Positions 1 through 11,004 of a stretch of DNA of 64,000 bases are shown piece after piece. The first letter of the stretch is position 1, and each line of letters opens with the position of its first letter. The notes under the pieces are model-generated. The model was not told the origin of the DNA. It worked only from the letters and a program-made list of their open reading frames with translations, and ran no database searches. The translations under genes and the position numbers were made by a program. The stretch spans positions 11,821,001-11,885,000 of the forward strand of contig CATNEN010000038.1 in the NCBI GenBank assembly GCA_950097015.1, in the 5' to 3' direction. Source of the stretch: Macrostomum hystrix (taxonomy: Eukaryota; Platyhelminthes; Macrostomidae).

Positions 1-410
1 TCCCTATTATTTAATTGGCTCTCTAACCCCACCCCATTAAATCTTATCGCTTATCTAAATGGCTCTCTAACAACCACCCTATTGAAGCCTCCGTTTAATT
101 TAATTGTCTCTCTAACACCCACCCCATTGAAGCCTCTCTCTTATTTAACTGGCTCTCTAACCCCACCCCCATTAAATCTTATCGCTTATCTAAATGGCTC
201 TCTAACAACCACCCCATTGAAGCCTCCGTTTAATTTAATTGGTTCTCTAACCCCATTGAAGCCTCTCTCTTATTTAATTGGCTCTCTAACCCCACCTCCC
301 ATTAAATCTTATCGCTTATGTAATTGGCTCTCTACCCCACCCCATTGAAGCCTCTTATTTAATTGGCTCTTTAACCCCACCCCATTGAAGCCTCTCTCTT
401 ATTTACTCCA
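1..410. repeat. Degenerate minisatellite upstream of a tropomyosin exon
   Basis: Imperfect tandem units carry the recurring words tggctctctaacccc and attgaagcctc, with variable spacing of roughly 30 to 60 bases. The array begins before the window. Short open frames across it are by-products of the repeat and are not annotated. It lies in the presumed intron just before the tropomyosin terminal exon at 526. Confidence 0.8.
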
Positions 411-525
411 AGGGCAGCACTTTAGAAATGCATGCCTTCTAAGTGTGACGCCAACGGAACCTTGGACTAACAGCCTGACTCGCTCGCCTAATTGCCTGCT
501 TTTGTTTTCCCCAAACCGCTTGCAG

Positions 526-608
526 AGAAGCTGTTGGAAGAGAAACAGCGTAGTGCGGCTCTTAAACAGGAGATGGACGCCATGCTGACGGAATTTCAGC
601 AGCTTTGA
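526..608 (+). CDS. Tropomyosin, alternative C-terminal exon A (3' end of gene)
   Basis: Tropomyosin is a coiled-coil dimer that lies along actin filaments; its last 27 residues form the head-to-tail overlap and the troponin-binding end, and are often encoded by alternative last exons. An acceptor (tgcag at 521-525) is followed by a phase-1 exon. It supplies two bases of an Asp/Glu codon, then KLLEEKQRS and a heptad-like tail ending LTEFQQL and TGA (606-608). It has the same length (83 nt) and phase as the exon at 4112, so both could follow the same upstream exon, which lies outside the window. The sequence is less tropomyosin-like than exon B and is called mainly from matching length, phase and order. 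The constitutive exons are not visible. Confidence 0.6.
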
Positions 609-795
609 ACCTCCCAGCAGCTTCGGAGAGTCCCAAACACTGCGGAAGAATTGTCCCGGTCCACTATAAAGCCAAGTCTAATATTATTAGCTCATTGTGC
701 CCTGGTGGATTTGCGGACTTCTTTAGAAATCTTCTGAAATTTATTACTAGTTTTTTTTCTTTTGTAAGACGATTTTTTCACATTATCGTGGCAAT

Positions 796-801
796 AATAA
801 A
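796..801 (+). terminator. Candidate poly(A) signal for tropomyosin exon A
   Basis: AATAAA lies about 190 nt after the exon A stop. A second AATAAA at 1408-1413 is an alternative. Base composition from 609 onward is AT-rich, as expected of a 3' UTR. Position is the only evidence. Confidence 0.4.
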
Positions 802-1486
802 ATTTTTATTCCAAATGGTAGTATGACCTGGAAGTTGTTCTTTAAACAAAAGATGCTTCACGAGATCTACGAGTAATTAGCATTGTTGCTAAGATGATAG
901 AATTACAAAGCGATCGAATCGCCTAGCAAGATTTTTTTAACTTGAAAAACTTGCTCGATTCTTCGATTAGTTCCATTGTCATTGGTTACTGCTTGGTGTT
1001 TTGTGTTTTCAAGTTTTTTGATGCTCGCTTTTTTTCTGCTTTATCCATATTTTGTTGCTATGCTGTTATTAACTTACTAATATTCGGAATTCCCCTAAGC
1101 GAAAGATTTAATCCTGCGAGAACATTGCCTTGACTTGCATTGCACGCCGTTGTCACCTGTCACGTAGTTCGTTTTAGTGTGCTTTTTGGCTACAATAATT
1201 TGTCTCTATGAGATTGTTTACCTAGAAAGGTATTATTCGTATGTTGTGTAAATCACTTAGTAACTATTAATATGGTGATTAATTTTTAAGCAGCAATACT
1301 AACTGGTGTTTTCTTACATTGGCAAAATTAGTCACTACTAAATTAGTTTTTTTTTGTGTAACCAATATCTGTTTCGCAGCTGCTATGCTATTTATGATTA
1401 AATTAGCAATAAAATCAATTCCAATGATTCTTTCATTCGCCAATTACGAGCCCGTAAGACTTTTAGCCCTTGTCCCGATAGCCATC

Positions 1487-1955
1487 ACCCACCCCTAAGT
1501 ACACTCACTCTAACCCCCATCACCACCCCTAAGTACACTCGCTCTAACCCCCATCACCACCCCTAAGTACACTCGCTCTAACCCCCATCACCACCCCTAA
1601 GTACACTCGCTCTAATCCCCGTCACCACCCCTAAGTACACTCGCTCTAATCCCCGTCACCACCCCTAAGTACACTCGCTCTAACCCCCATCACCACCCCT
1701 AAGTACACTCGCTCTAACCCCCGTCACCACCCCTAAGTACACTCGCTCTAATCCCCGTCACCACCCCTAAGTACACTCGCTCTAACCCCCATCACCACCC
1801 CTAAGTACACTCGCTCTAACCCCCATCACCACCCCTAAGTACACTCGCTCTAACCCCCGTCACCGCCCCTAAGTACACTCGCTCTAATCCCCGTCACCGC
1901 CCCTAAGTACACTCGCTCTAACCCTCATCACCACCCCTAAGTACACTCGCTCTAA
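1487..1955. repeat. 34-bp minisatellite
   Basis: About 13 copies of a 34-bp unit containing taagtacactcgctctaa and catcaccacccc. The words acactc at 1501 and 1535 set the period. Variants alternate C/T and A/G at two positions. It lies between the two tropomyosin terminal exons. Confidence 0.95.
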
Positions 1956-2844
1956 CTCACTTTACTAGTAGTATTGATTTTTAAACTAAAACGAGACAAT
2001 AATTATTCCAAGGTGGCAGTCACACGTGTCTTCTAGTAATTATTACTGAAAGTATTCACTTATTTCATTATTTTCACTTGTCATGTAGGGCTTGCTCACA
2101 TATTTTATTTACTCTACTCTGAAGCACCTTTATGAAACATCTTTATAGAAGCAAACCAAATTAATTTGTACATCTAAAATATTTGTTTTTCAGTTTTGAT
2201 ACAGTAACAGAGTATTGGTTAGTAGATATAATAGATTAACAAAAAAGTTTTTCTCGATTCGTATTTCAACTTTTAAATTCCAAATCAAATTTTCTTTTAA
2301 TTTTGAACATTGAAATTTGAAATTAACCTCAATAAACATTTTTTTCTTTTTTTGTCTGTTAATTAGATTTTTATTCGGCTAATTCAATTCAATGTCTATA
2401 TTTTTTCTTTATATGTACATTATCTATCTTCTCTAGCATTAGTACTATTGTACTATTATAAGATTTCGAAGTTAATAATAACGCAAACTACTTTTCAATT
2501 CGTAGCTTATTTATAAATAAGGCACGTTATTTAACCATTTTATAATCCTTACTAATAAACATGATTCCAGTTAGTATTTTTCTGCTTATTTTCGTATTTG
2601 GCTACTAACTAGTAGGCAGTTACCGCCTATGCCTGATTGGTCAGGCTATGCATGAGTTTGCTGTGCGAAAATTTATCAACTTGCGTCACCGAAAAAAAAA
2701 CAGAAGAATATTTTTACTACCCCTATGACTTCATTAGTTGTAGCTGTAAAAATCACGGGACATTGTTATAAGGAGCTGCTACGAACAGGAACCTAATTTA
2801 ACCCACAATGCTGCCGTTTAAAAATCGCCAATTTTTTAACTAGA

Positions 2845-3735
2845 GAATTGTCTATTCTACCCCTAGAGAATCGTCTATTCTACCCCTAGAGAATTGTCTA
2901 TTCTTCCCCTAGAGAATTGTCTATTCTACCCCTAGAGAATTGTCTATTCTACCCCTAGAGAATTGTCTATTCTATCCCAAGAGAATTGTCTATTCTTCCC
3001 TAGAGAATTGTCTATTCTACCCCTAGAGAATCGTCTATTCTACCCCTAGAGAATTGTCTATTCTACCCCTAGAGAATTGTCTATTCTACCCCTAGAGAAT
3101 TGTCTATTCTCCCCCTAGAGAATTGTCTATTCTACCCCTAGAGAATTGTCTATTCTACCCCTAGAGAATTGTCTATTCTACCCCTAGAGAATTGTCTATT
3201 CTACCCCTAGAGAATTGTCTATTCTACCCCTAGAGAATTGTCTATTCTACCCCTAGAGAATTGTCTATTCTACGCCTAGAGAATTGTCTATTCTATCCCT
3301 AGAGAATTGTCTATTCTTCCCTAGAGAATTGTCTATTCTACCCCTAGAGAATCGTCTATTCTACCCCTAGAGAATTATCTATTCTACCCCTAGAGAATTG
3401 TCTATTCTTCCCTAGAGAATTGTCTATTCTACCCCTAGAGAATTGTCTATTCTACCCCTAGAGAATTGTCTATTCTTCCCTAGAGAATTGTCTATTCTAC
3501 CCCTAGAGAATTGTCTATTCTACCCCTAGAGAATTGTCTATTCTACCCCTAGAGAATTGTCTATTCTACCCCTAGAGAATCGTCTATTCTACCCCTAGAG
3601 AATTGTCTATTCTACCCCTAGAGAATTGTCTATTCTTCCCTAGAGAATTGTCTATTCTACCCCTAGAGAATTGTCTATTCTTCCCTAGAGAACTGTCTAT
3701 TCTTCCCTAGAGAACTGTCTATTCTACCCCTAGAG
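2845..3735. repeat. 22/23-bp minisatellite
   Basis: About 38 copies of a unit built on ctagagaattgtctattc followed by taccc or tccc, giving 22- and 23-bp variants. Two copies near the right edge carry an 'aactg' variant. It is followed by a short (gt)n run at 3795-3815. It lies between the two tropomyosin terminal exons. Confidence 0.95.
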
Positions 3736-4111
3736 ACAGCTAGTACAGCTAGTGATGTAAGTACAGCTAGTGAGAATTAAGAGTGTATTTTGGTGTGTGT
3801 GTGTGTGTGTGTTTGGTGTGTGTGTATTTTAAGGATGTCATGTGAGTACATCCATTTCATTATAATTTAAGCAACTTAAATTTTGGTATATAGAAATGAA
3901 TTGACTAGAGAATGATAGCTATACAACTGTATAAATCTGGGTGAACTGAATTACCCATGAGGCTAAGAATCGACCTCCTGACCACTGGATCAAATTTATA
4001 GAAATGAGGATCTGGTTAGGTAATAGCTACATGTAGGCGTACAGTTAAAGTGCACGAAGATGCAGAACTCAATTGTAAAAATCTATAAGCTACTCAAAAA
4101 CTGCATCGCAG

Positions 4112-4194
4112 ACGAACTTCTGTCGGAGAAGGAGCGCTACAAGGGCATCAGCGACGAGCTCGACACCACCTTCGCCGAGCTCACCGGCTACTAG
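4112..4194 (+). CDS. Tropomyosin, alternative C-terminal exon B (3' end of gene)
   Basis: After the acceptor gcatcgcag (ending 4111) a phase-1 exon of 83 nt encodes the invertebrate tropomyosin C-terminus: a [11 protein letters not shown] start and an ending FAELTGY followed by TAG (4192-4194). The LTGY ending and the ELDTTF core are hallmarks of the muscle-type last exon of protostome tropomyosins. Translation would complete a G-split codon from the upstream exon to give Asp. The polypyrimidine tract before this acceptor is weak, so use may need regulation. It would be chosen in alternation with the exon at 526, since both contain stops. The 5' part of the gene lies left of the window. Confidence 0.85.
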
Positions 4195-4680
4195 ACGTAG
4201 CGTTATTAGCTACCAGCTTAGCAACCGCAGGCTAGCCCGAGCTACACCTAGGAGTAGTCTTTGTTTCACTCCGCGAGGAACTGTCAGTGATTATAACAAA
4301 TTATTCGTTAAAAATCTTTTTTACTGCTTCACCTCCGCAATATTATTGAATTTCTGTTTTTTTCGCGTCTCGCTCCAGTTTCAAATTAAAACTTTTTGTT
4401 TAAAATCACATAGTAACTCGCGTTACTTTTTCTTAAAATTTTTCCTATTTAAATCTGGAATCTGGAATCGAAAATTACAATGTAGGACATTGTTCGCTTC
4501 TCACCGGAAATTTGTAATCAAATTGAGTTTTCACTCTCGACCTTCCCCCATTTTTTAGTGCAACCGCTTCTGCCAGATTATCAGTTGAGATCAGACCGGA
4601 GATTGCGTAACAACTGTTATCTGCTAAGATCTAATTTAATAATAGCCTGTACCCCTTGAATGTCTCGCTTTAATGCCTAT

Positions 4681-4686
4681 AATAAA
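4681..4686 (+). terminator. Candidate poly(A) signal for tropomyosin exon B
   Basis: AATAAA lies about 490 nt after the exon B stop and is followed by a T/G-rich stretch (cgttgattattgag), the usual layout of a cleavage site. The sequence from 4195 to here is AT-rich and has no further coding signature. Confidence 0.5.
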
Positions 4687-4699
4687 CTAACGTTGATTA

Positions 4700-5640
4700 T
4701 TGAGTTAATTATTATGACTTCTGACTACTGCGTTACTTAGTCGGGGCAGATGTACATGCAGACAGTGGGACAGACAAATACTATGTACAGCTGTTCAGTC
4801 CATGGACTTAAATAGTAGGATCTCTATGAAACTGCAGCAAGTACATTTTTAACTGATTTTAAAGAATGTTAAATTTCATTAACTTCTTTCACACTTGAAA
4901 GTATCAACAAGCAATGCAAAGAAAAATTCTAGCTTGAAATATATCCTTAATTTGGCAGTTTGTAGTGTATAATTCTCATGACCGTTATAAATATTTGATA
5001 AAAATTGACAAAAAAGTTATTTAAAGCTAATGGAGTAATGAAAACAAAAACTTTTGTAAATAGAAAAAAGACGGAATGTATCGCGCGCACAGGTAAAAAA
5101 CAAGCTGATTATATAAGATACAATATTTTACTCGTATTTAATAATGAATCAACCAACAGTCAAAACTATCTATGCACGAGTAGTTTGTTCGCACATAAGC
5201 ACTGTTTTTTCTTCCAACAAACGACATAAAAAGCGGAAAATTGTAAAGCTTTAATATTGTATTGAAAACTAAAATGTAGAACTTTTAGAATGATATTATT
5301 TGGTTTCGATATAGAAACTGTCCGTTTTTGGAAGACCTTTCGATCGACAGTAAATAATGGTCAATATGTAGATTGTAGAAGCTGTCATTGAAAAACGCTT
5401 AGTATAAAATATGCATAGATTAGTATTTTTTACCGCCTGACACCAAGACGGGAATCGTTGAAAATCTCGACGATGCCGACCGATGTTTTGATATTCTGGA
5501 ATTTGTTTTATAAATTTCTTAGCAGAAAATTTTAGCCAAAGAATCGTAGCAGAAGATTCTGGGTACCTGAAATACCCCCTGGGCTTTCTGCTGTTAAGGA
5601 GAGGTCAGTTGACTTGCCGTTTAAAAAAATATTTCTAATT
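4700..5640. other. Intergenic gap between convergent tropomyosin and rhomboid genes
   Basis: AT-rich sequence with no convincing exon. Positions 4788-4806 repeat an 18-nt word (ctgttcagtccatggact) that also occurs at 13967-13984 beside a tRNA-like SINE head, so a SINE remnant is likely. The right part probably holds the 3' UTR of the minus-strand rhomboid gene; no clear AATAAA was found on that strand. Confidence 0.4.
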
Positions 5641-5706
5641 TTTAAGGGCAAAATCCAAATTCAAAATAGAAGCTGTGTTTTAAAAAGGAAAAATTTGCAC
5701 ACTCGC

Positions 5707-8700
5707 CTATCGTCCTGATGGCGGCCTCGTGACGTACTGCAGCAGGCTGCTCGGCGTCGGCTTCGGCGGTCCGTAGCAGAGGTCGACGCCCTCGTTGCCG
5801 CAGAAGACATTGAACAAGATGCCGGCTGTCATGAGCAGGACGTACAGTACCAGAAAGATCCAGAACATGATCTTCTCCCAAGGCTTCACGTCAAGGTTGC
5901 GAAGCAATGGAACTCCGATTAGAAGGCCTGATTTGAGGAATTCCGGGTTGGGAATCGCGATTTTTATGCGTGACCCATACAGGCCAGTCTGATCAAGGCC
6001 AACTAATCAAGGCCAGCCAATCCAGACAAACCCAGCCCAGCCAATCCAAGCCAGCCCAGCTAATCCAGACAAGCCTAGCCAAGCCAATCCAGACAAGCCC
6101 AGCCCAGCCAATCCAGACAAGCCTAGCCCAGCCAATCCAAGCCAGCCCAGCTAATCCAGACAAGCCTAGCCCAGCAAATCCAGACAAGCCTAGCCCAGCT
6201 AATCCAGACAAGCCTAGCCCAGCAAATCCAGACAAGCCCAGTCAAGCCAATCCAGACAAGCCCAGCCCAGCCAATCCAGGCCAGGCCAGCTAATCCAGAC
6301 AAGCCTAGCCCAGCAAATCCAGACAAGCCTAGCCCAGCTAATCCAGACAAGCCTAGCCCAGCAAATCCAGACAAGCCTAGCCCAGCAAATCCAGACAAGC
6401 CCAGCCCAGCAAATCCAGACAAGCCTAGCCCAGCAAATCCAGACAAGCCCAGTCAAGCCAATCCAGACAAGCCCAGCCCAGCCAATCCAGACAAGCCCAG
6501 CCCAGCCAATCCAGACAAGCCTAGCCCAGCAAATCCAGACAAGCCCAGCCCAGCCAATCCAGACAAGCCTAGCCCAGCAAATCCAGACAAGCCCAGCCCA
6601 GCCAATCCAGACAAGCCCAGCCCAGCCAATCCAGGCCAGGCCAGTCCCCTCACCAGCAGCGAAGCCGCCGCCGTGCGCGGCAAAGCTAGTCCTGGAGCGG
6701 GTGTCGGTCATGAATCTGTTGAAAACGGCCAAGCCGGTATCGCCGCCGCCCAGCAGAAGCAGGACAATCAGGCGGAACACTCCACTGCCTAGAAAGGTGA
6801 CTGGACTCTTTAACCAATTGTGCTGCATCTCCTCCCAGTTCATAAACACATTGGCCAGGTGGGCGCCGATCAGAGCGTAGCAGCCGCCTGAGGCTCCAAC
6901 CAGAGCGATGCGCGAATCAAAGCAGGAGCTGGCGAGCGAGCCAGCAATCACGCCTAGTAAATAAACCGGGCCGACGCGCCAGAGTTTGTGCACCAGCTCC
7001 AGTAGAATGCCCAGGATTAGCTGCACCAGACAGTTGAATATCAGATGCAGGTAGCTGAAGTTGGGGCGGAGCGAGGACACAATTGTGCATTGATTTTGGC
7101 TAACAAAACAAAACAGAAATAGTATGAGATAGAACAACTAGATATAGAGGGGAGAGAGTAGACAGAAAGGGGGAGAGAGTAGAAAATGAGGGGGGAGAGT
7201 AGACACAGGTAAGAGGTTGATAGAGCGGAGAGTGTAGACGGGAGTGAGTAGACAAATGGGGAGAGTAAACAAGGGGAGAGAGTAGACAAGGGGAGAGAGT
7301 AGACAAAGGGAGAGAGTAGACAAAGGGAGAGAGTAGACAAGGGGAGAGAGTAGATAAAGGGAGAGAGTAGACAGGGGGACAGAGTAGACAGAGAGGGGGA
7401 GAGTAGACAGAGGGACAGAGCGGGGGAGAGAAGACTCAGGAAATAGGTTGATAGAGGACTGGAGAGAGCAGATAGGTACCCATTGTGCAGCAGCATGTAG
7501 CTGAGGAATCTCCAAGCTTCAATTCGTTTCCTAGGATCGTAGAGCAGCGGCGAGTCCATCGGGCAGCCGGAGCTGGCTGTCACGGGGTACTTGGCTCGGC
7601 TAGTAGGCTCCAAGGCATAGAAGAGAAACACGGCTATCTCGGCGGCGGTCACCAACGGTATGAAAATGGGCGGCGGCCTGCAGTCGTAGGCGTCCGTGAA
7701 GGCTTCAATTTCGCCGGTGTCATTCCACGGCGAGAAGGCGTCGCGCGCGTCGGCTGAGACAACTGTGCGCGCCCGCAGGCCGGGCACCGCCGTGAGCACG
7801 GCGCGGTTCATGAACCGCTTGCCCAGACCCATGCGGCGCCTCGTGTCCTCGTCTGCCCGGGTCATCTCCACCACGAACTCGCCGTAGGTGATGCGATTGT
7901 TTGCATCGGCATCGGCTCGGCGCAGCATGGCATTGATGCGCATCCGGGGCAGGGTGCTGGACTCCTGCAGCCGCTCTGACAGCTGGTTCAATGGAACACC
8001 CTCAGCATACGCCGGGTCAGCCTCATACTGGGGAAAGAGAGATTGAGTCAGCTGACCTGCTTGATTTGCTTTTGTGAAATGAGTCAAATTAATTTGCATT
8101 CTATTAGTCAGTTACAGCTATTTGTATTTATTTAAAGCTGGTCCTATTTTCTGTTGACTTATTTTTGGTCAGTTTATAAATAGGCCTACAGTAGTTTTAG
8201 TAAAACAGGAAATACTTGTATCTTAGTAATAATAATAACTGCAGGAACTTTGTGCATGGTGACACTGCTTCACATTATTTGGTGACACTAGACCCGCAGC
8301 CAGCAAGGAGGGAATTCTGCCCATTTCACTGACTTCTGAGCACACGCTCACACAGGTGTGTACATCTGCCCTGACTTTATCATCATCAGGCAGTGTACAT
8401 ACACTTTCACTGACTTGGAGGTTGGCCTTCAATGGCATAAATTGCATGACAAACCCCCAAGACTTCTCTCTGCTACTAAGTCTGGCCTTGCCACAGAATT
8501 GAGCTCAAGGACATTGGTGCAAGAGGCAAACAGGTTAACCACTCTGCCACCAACCCCCTAGGTAATACATTTTTAATTTAAATATAGCACATAAATTTTA
8601 CATGTGAAAAAGAAGGATATAAAAATTTTTATTGATGGTTTTTGAGACAATAGACCTAGACTTTCAGTAAGTAAAAGTAAGAAGTAGAGCAACAGAAAAC

Positions 8701-9348
8701 TTACCCTCTCAAACAAAGGCCGAAAAGTCTAAAAATTAGTTTGAAATGGGGGAATCATTTATAGAAAATATGAATTTATATTGAGTATAATAGTTATTCA
8801 TATATAAAGTTTACATTTTTGGCATAATTAATTTATTCCAACATATTGCCTATGCCTCTGCCTTAGCAGATAATGTACATAAATAAAATAGATAATGTAT
8901 AGCTAACTTCTTAAGCAGTTTTTTAATTAGGCCTAACTACTACTTGCTTACTTGCAACTTAATTATTTATATCTACCTGAACTAATTCAATATTTAGCTG
9001 CTGATCTCCGTTTTGTTCCAGCCAAGCTAAACTTTCTGTCCTTTAAATTAAACATGTAGCAAAACTGATGATGCACATAAATTTATGCCACCTAAAGTAT
9101 TTTAACATAGGAAAGTTTTCTTCACATATAAATGGTATTTAAATCAATTGTTAGCAATTTTATGAGTATATTATTACTTAAGTAAGTATAAGACTTAAAG
9201 TTACTGTGCTAGTGCACATGCATATTACAAACAAGCTAAAACCCAGCTATAGAGCACACTTAGCGAAAATGTCAAGTGTGCACTAATCCCTCTTACCCAC
9301 CTCATCGATTTCCTTGCGAATCAGTCTCTCTGCTGTCGCATCTGTCAT
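5707..9348 (-). CDS. Rhomboid-family intramembrane serine protease (RHBDL1/3-like)
   Basis: Rhomboids cleave transmembrane substrates, such as EGF-family ligands, within Golgi or plasma membranes. Five exons are supported by splice sites and phase: 9348-9301, 8728-8705, 8027-7480, 7054-6654 and 5927-5707, giving 413 residues. The N-terminal half resembles the EF-hand-containing RHBDL1/3 subgroup (FRPLFERYEADP, then an EF-hand-like DADANNRITYGEF). The core has the family WR motif (EAWRFLSYMLLHNGY), H210 and N214, the catalytic GASG serine (S262) and the catalytic histidine (H334 in AAHGGG), so the protein should be active. Several membrane segments follow and the C-terminus is short and proline-containing. 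The first exon uses the donor GAG|gtgggt, because only that keeps frame with the microexon. A SINE and two minisatellites sit in its introns. Confidence 0.9.
5995..6640. repeat. 24-bp minisatellite in rhomboid intron 4
   Basis: About 27 copies of a 24-bp unit (gccaatccagacaagcccag plus four bases; copies at 6481 and 6505 set the period). Because 24 is a multiple of 3, long open frames run through it on both strands; they are artefacts. It fills most of the intron between the catalytic-His exon (ends 6654) and the last exon (starts 5927). Confidence 0.95.
7138..7460. repeat. Purine-rich minisatellite in rhomboid intron 3
   Basis: Irregular tandem units of about 16-17 bp, type agagtagacaaggggag. 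On the rhomboid sense strand they read as C/T-rich (ctctcccc, ttgtctactctc), so this intron is a long polypyrimidine tract just upstream of the exon carrying the catalytic serine. Confidence 0.9.
8226..8562 (-). mobile_element. tRNA-derived SINE (family A), reverse orientation
   Basis: The head at the right end carries diverged Pol III box A and B (complements of gagtggcagag- and gctcaattc-like sequence). The body contains the family words gtgtacatctgccctgac and ttggaggttggccttcaa, and the 3' end is a (taa)n tail at 8226-8238. Inserted in rhomboid intron 2. Five other copies of the family are in this window (13655, 19480, 30407, 49485, 62429). Confidence 0.85.
8705..8728 (-). CDS. 24-nt microexon of the rhomboid gene
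   Basis: On the minus strand an acceptor (aatttttag) and a strong donor (gtaagt) bracket exactly 24 nt encoding TFRPLFER. It joins exon 1 (ending KEIDE) to exon 3 (starting YEADP) in phase 0. The result matches the conserved segment before the EF-hand of RHBDL1/3. Skipping it keeps frame but removes eight residues. Confidence 0.75.
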
Positions 9349-10187
9349 ACTGAGGTGCTTTACTTTAACTGTTCTGTGATTAAAATAACACAAAATATGG
9401 ACAGAAACGAACGCTACTACTATGGACGTGAATGATTTTAAATAAAAAATTCTAGATTTAAAGGAAGGAAAAAAGTCATTTGAAATAAAGTTAAAAGTTT
9501 ATAAATTATTAGTACTCTGGCACAGGATAGTTAATGTACGATTCAAAATTAATCATAAATACTTTTATTAGATACTGTCAATCATATAAATATAAACTAG
9601 TAAACTCGTACACTAGCTTGTATCGTTTGTTATAGTATACATAAGTAAACCGGTAATGTTTGGTTTTGTACTTGTTTTGAGTTAACCTATATTATTCTCT
9701 AATTTTTGTGATCTTTCGAAACATATGTTTTTTTAAACAGTTGAAAGAGGTGCTTAACATTAACTTAAGTCCTTGCTTGTATTAACAAAGCTTAATTCAC
9801 TTTAAATGCATATACTTACACGATTAGTAACAAATTTAATGTACAGTACTGCTTGTGCATCGATACGTATCGAAACGTTTGCATGTGCATAAAACAATAG
9901 TATATTTTATTTGTTTCATTCATCTCAAGAAAAATTTGCATTGTCGCACTATCAACGAGATATTCAATGATGCGGGTCTGTCAACGAAAATTTCATGGTC
10001 CACCATTAGAAATGTGCATTATTTGTATATAAACTTACTAAGTACCACTGTAGCAGTTCACTGTAGTATTCTTTAAAATATATTTAGTCAAGTAATACAA
10101 TAGGCGTACCGCACGAGAAACGTATATAAAGCAATCTGTTCAACTACTACGAGCTGAGCAGCACCGTTTAGCAGAAGCTGCATGCAG
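9349..10187. other. AT-rich gap upstream of the rhomboid start
   Basis: This region should contain the rhomboid promoter. On the minus strand an AG acceptor (tttaatcacag) lies 26 nt before the ATG at 9348, consistent with trans-splicing. A TATATAAAG word at 10122-10130 reads on the plus strand, but no convincing plus-strand gene follows (only a 32-codon frame from 10193). Nothing else is recognised. Confidence 0.4.
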
Positions 10188-10593
10188 CTAGCATGAACCT
10201 GAGCAGCAACAAAGACTGCAAGCCGGCAGCGACAGATGCCATTGCCGCCATGATTTACTTCTGCTTCCGGCCTGGGCAGCGGCTGCAATGACCTGCTGTG
10301 ATTTAGCGGTCACAGATTCCTGAAGGTTGCAACTTGATTCGTCCGGAGATGCACTATCAGATTTTTTATCGCAGCGACAACAGGCGCCGAATCGTCGTTT
10401 GCTAATCGTCTCAATATTCACCGAGTCGCCGCATTGGATGCAATTGGCGCAGTCCCGATGCCAGACGGTTCCTTGCCAGAGCCGAACAACGTCCGCTGAC
10501 CCACCTTCTGTCACCGCTGCGCCTTGTATGGCCAGCAGGGAGTTTGAAAGCGTATAATCCAAAATTCTCTCTTCGCAGTGGGCGCAGAATTTT
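10188..10593 (-). CDS. LIM-domain exon (second finger) of a LIM protein
   Basis: After an acceptor (ttaattcag) the minus strand reads KFCAHCEERIL, then about 35 residues, then VWHRDCANCIQCG and, 16 residues on, CCRC. This gives the LIM zinc ligands C-x2-C, H-x2-C, C-x2-C and C-x2-C, although the first loop is about twice the usual length. The reading frame then runs through a Ser/Asp-rich and Ala-rich tail to a stop at 10188; the true end or a donor (for example cagcag|gtcatt) is uncertain. The exon starts with one base of a codon, so it is in frame after the exon ending at 11925 but not after the one ending at 10937. LIM domains bind proteins in cytoskeletal or transcription complexes; the exact family member is not recognised. 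Confidence 0.6.
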
Positions 10594-10666
10594 CTGAATT
10601 AAATGCACTTTTAATAAATCTAATCCTGAATATGAAAAACTTGGCTGCTACTGTGCTTCGTAATTT

Positions 10667-10769
10667 ATTGGTTAACGAGAATCTGCAAAGATTGTTCTAT
10701 TTTTAGAAACCTGATTAGCCAATCAACAAAAACTCTAATCTATGCGCACGTGACGGCACGTGAGCCAAT
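10667..10769. promoter_or_regulatory. Cluster of three CCAAT boxes and two CACGTG E-boxes
   Basis: CCAAT pentamers on either strand at 10667-10671, 10719-10723 and 10765-10769, with CACGTG at 10747-10752 and 10757-10762, spaced 10 bp apart (one helical turn). This combination is typical of NF-Y plus bHLH-Zip (USF/Myc/TFEB-type) promoters. It lies between LIM exons and could be an internal or alternative promoter. Function is inferred from motifs only. Confidence 0.45.
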
Positions 10770-10936
10770 AAAATTGCACGTACCACATCTGCAGCAGCAG
10801 AAAGTATTGAATAATTTATCATAGTCATATTTGCAGTATCTGCGCCCGTGGATCTGCATGTATATTAAAAGTTGGATCGAATATAGAATTTCTATTTTTG
10901 TCATTTAAACATTAACATAAATTGTGTTCTTTTTAC

Positions 10937-10982
10937 CTCGAAAAAATTGTTCAGTTCTACTGGCTGCAGGCACTGGCAGCAA
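10937..10982 (-). CDS. Short LIM-domain exon completing the first LIM finger
   Basis: A 46-nt exon with acceptor ttttcag and donor gtaaaa. Joined to the exon ending at 11925 (TTG GC plus T) it gives HPACLACCQCLQPVELNNFFE, the standard LIM arrangement H-x2-C-x2-C-x2-C followed by the FF element. It ends in phase 0, which does not match the LIM frame of the exon starting at 10593; either a further exon exists, the two are alternatives, or there is a one-base problem in an A4 run at 10590-10593. Confidence 0.6.
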
Positions 10983-11004
10983 CTGAAAATTAAGAGAGTT
11001 GTGG

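Noticed and set aside
5970-6446. Several 80-300-codon frames over the 24-bp array
   Set aside because: They are repeat artefacts inside a rhomboid intron, proven by the exons on either side joining in phase.
10122-10291. TATA box plus 32-codon plus-strand frame
   Set aside because: The frame is short and overlaps the LIM coding exon on the other strand, which explains its base composition.
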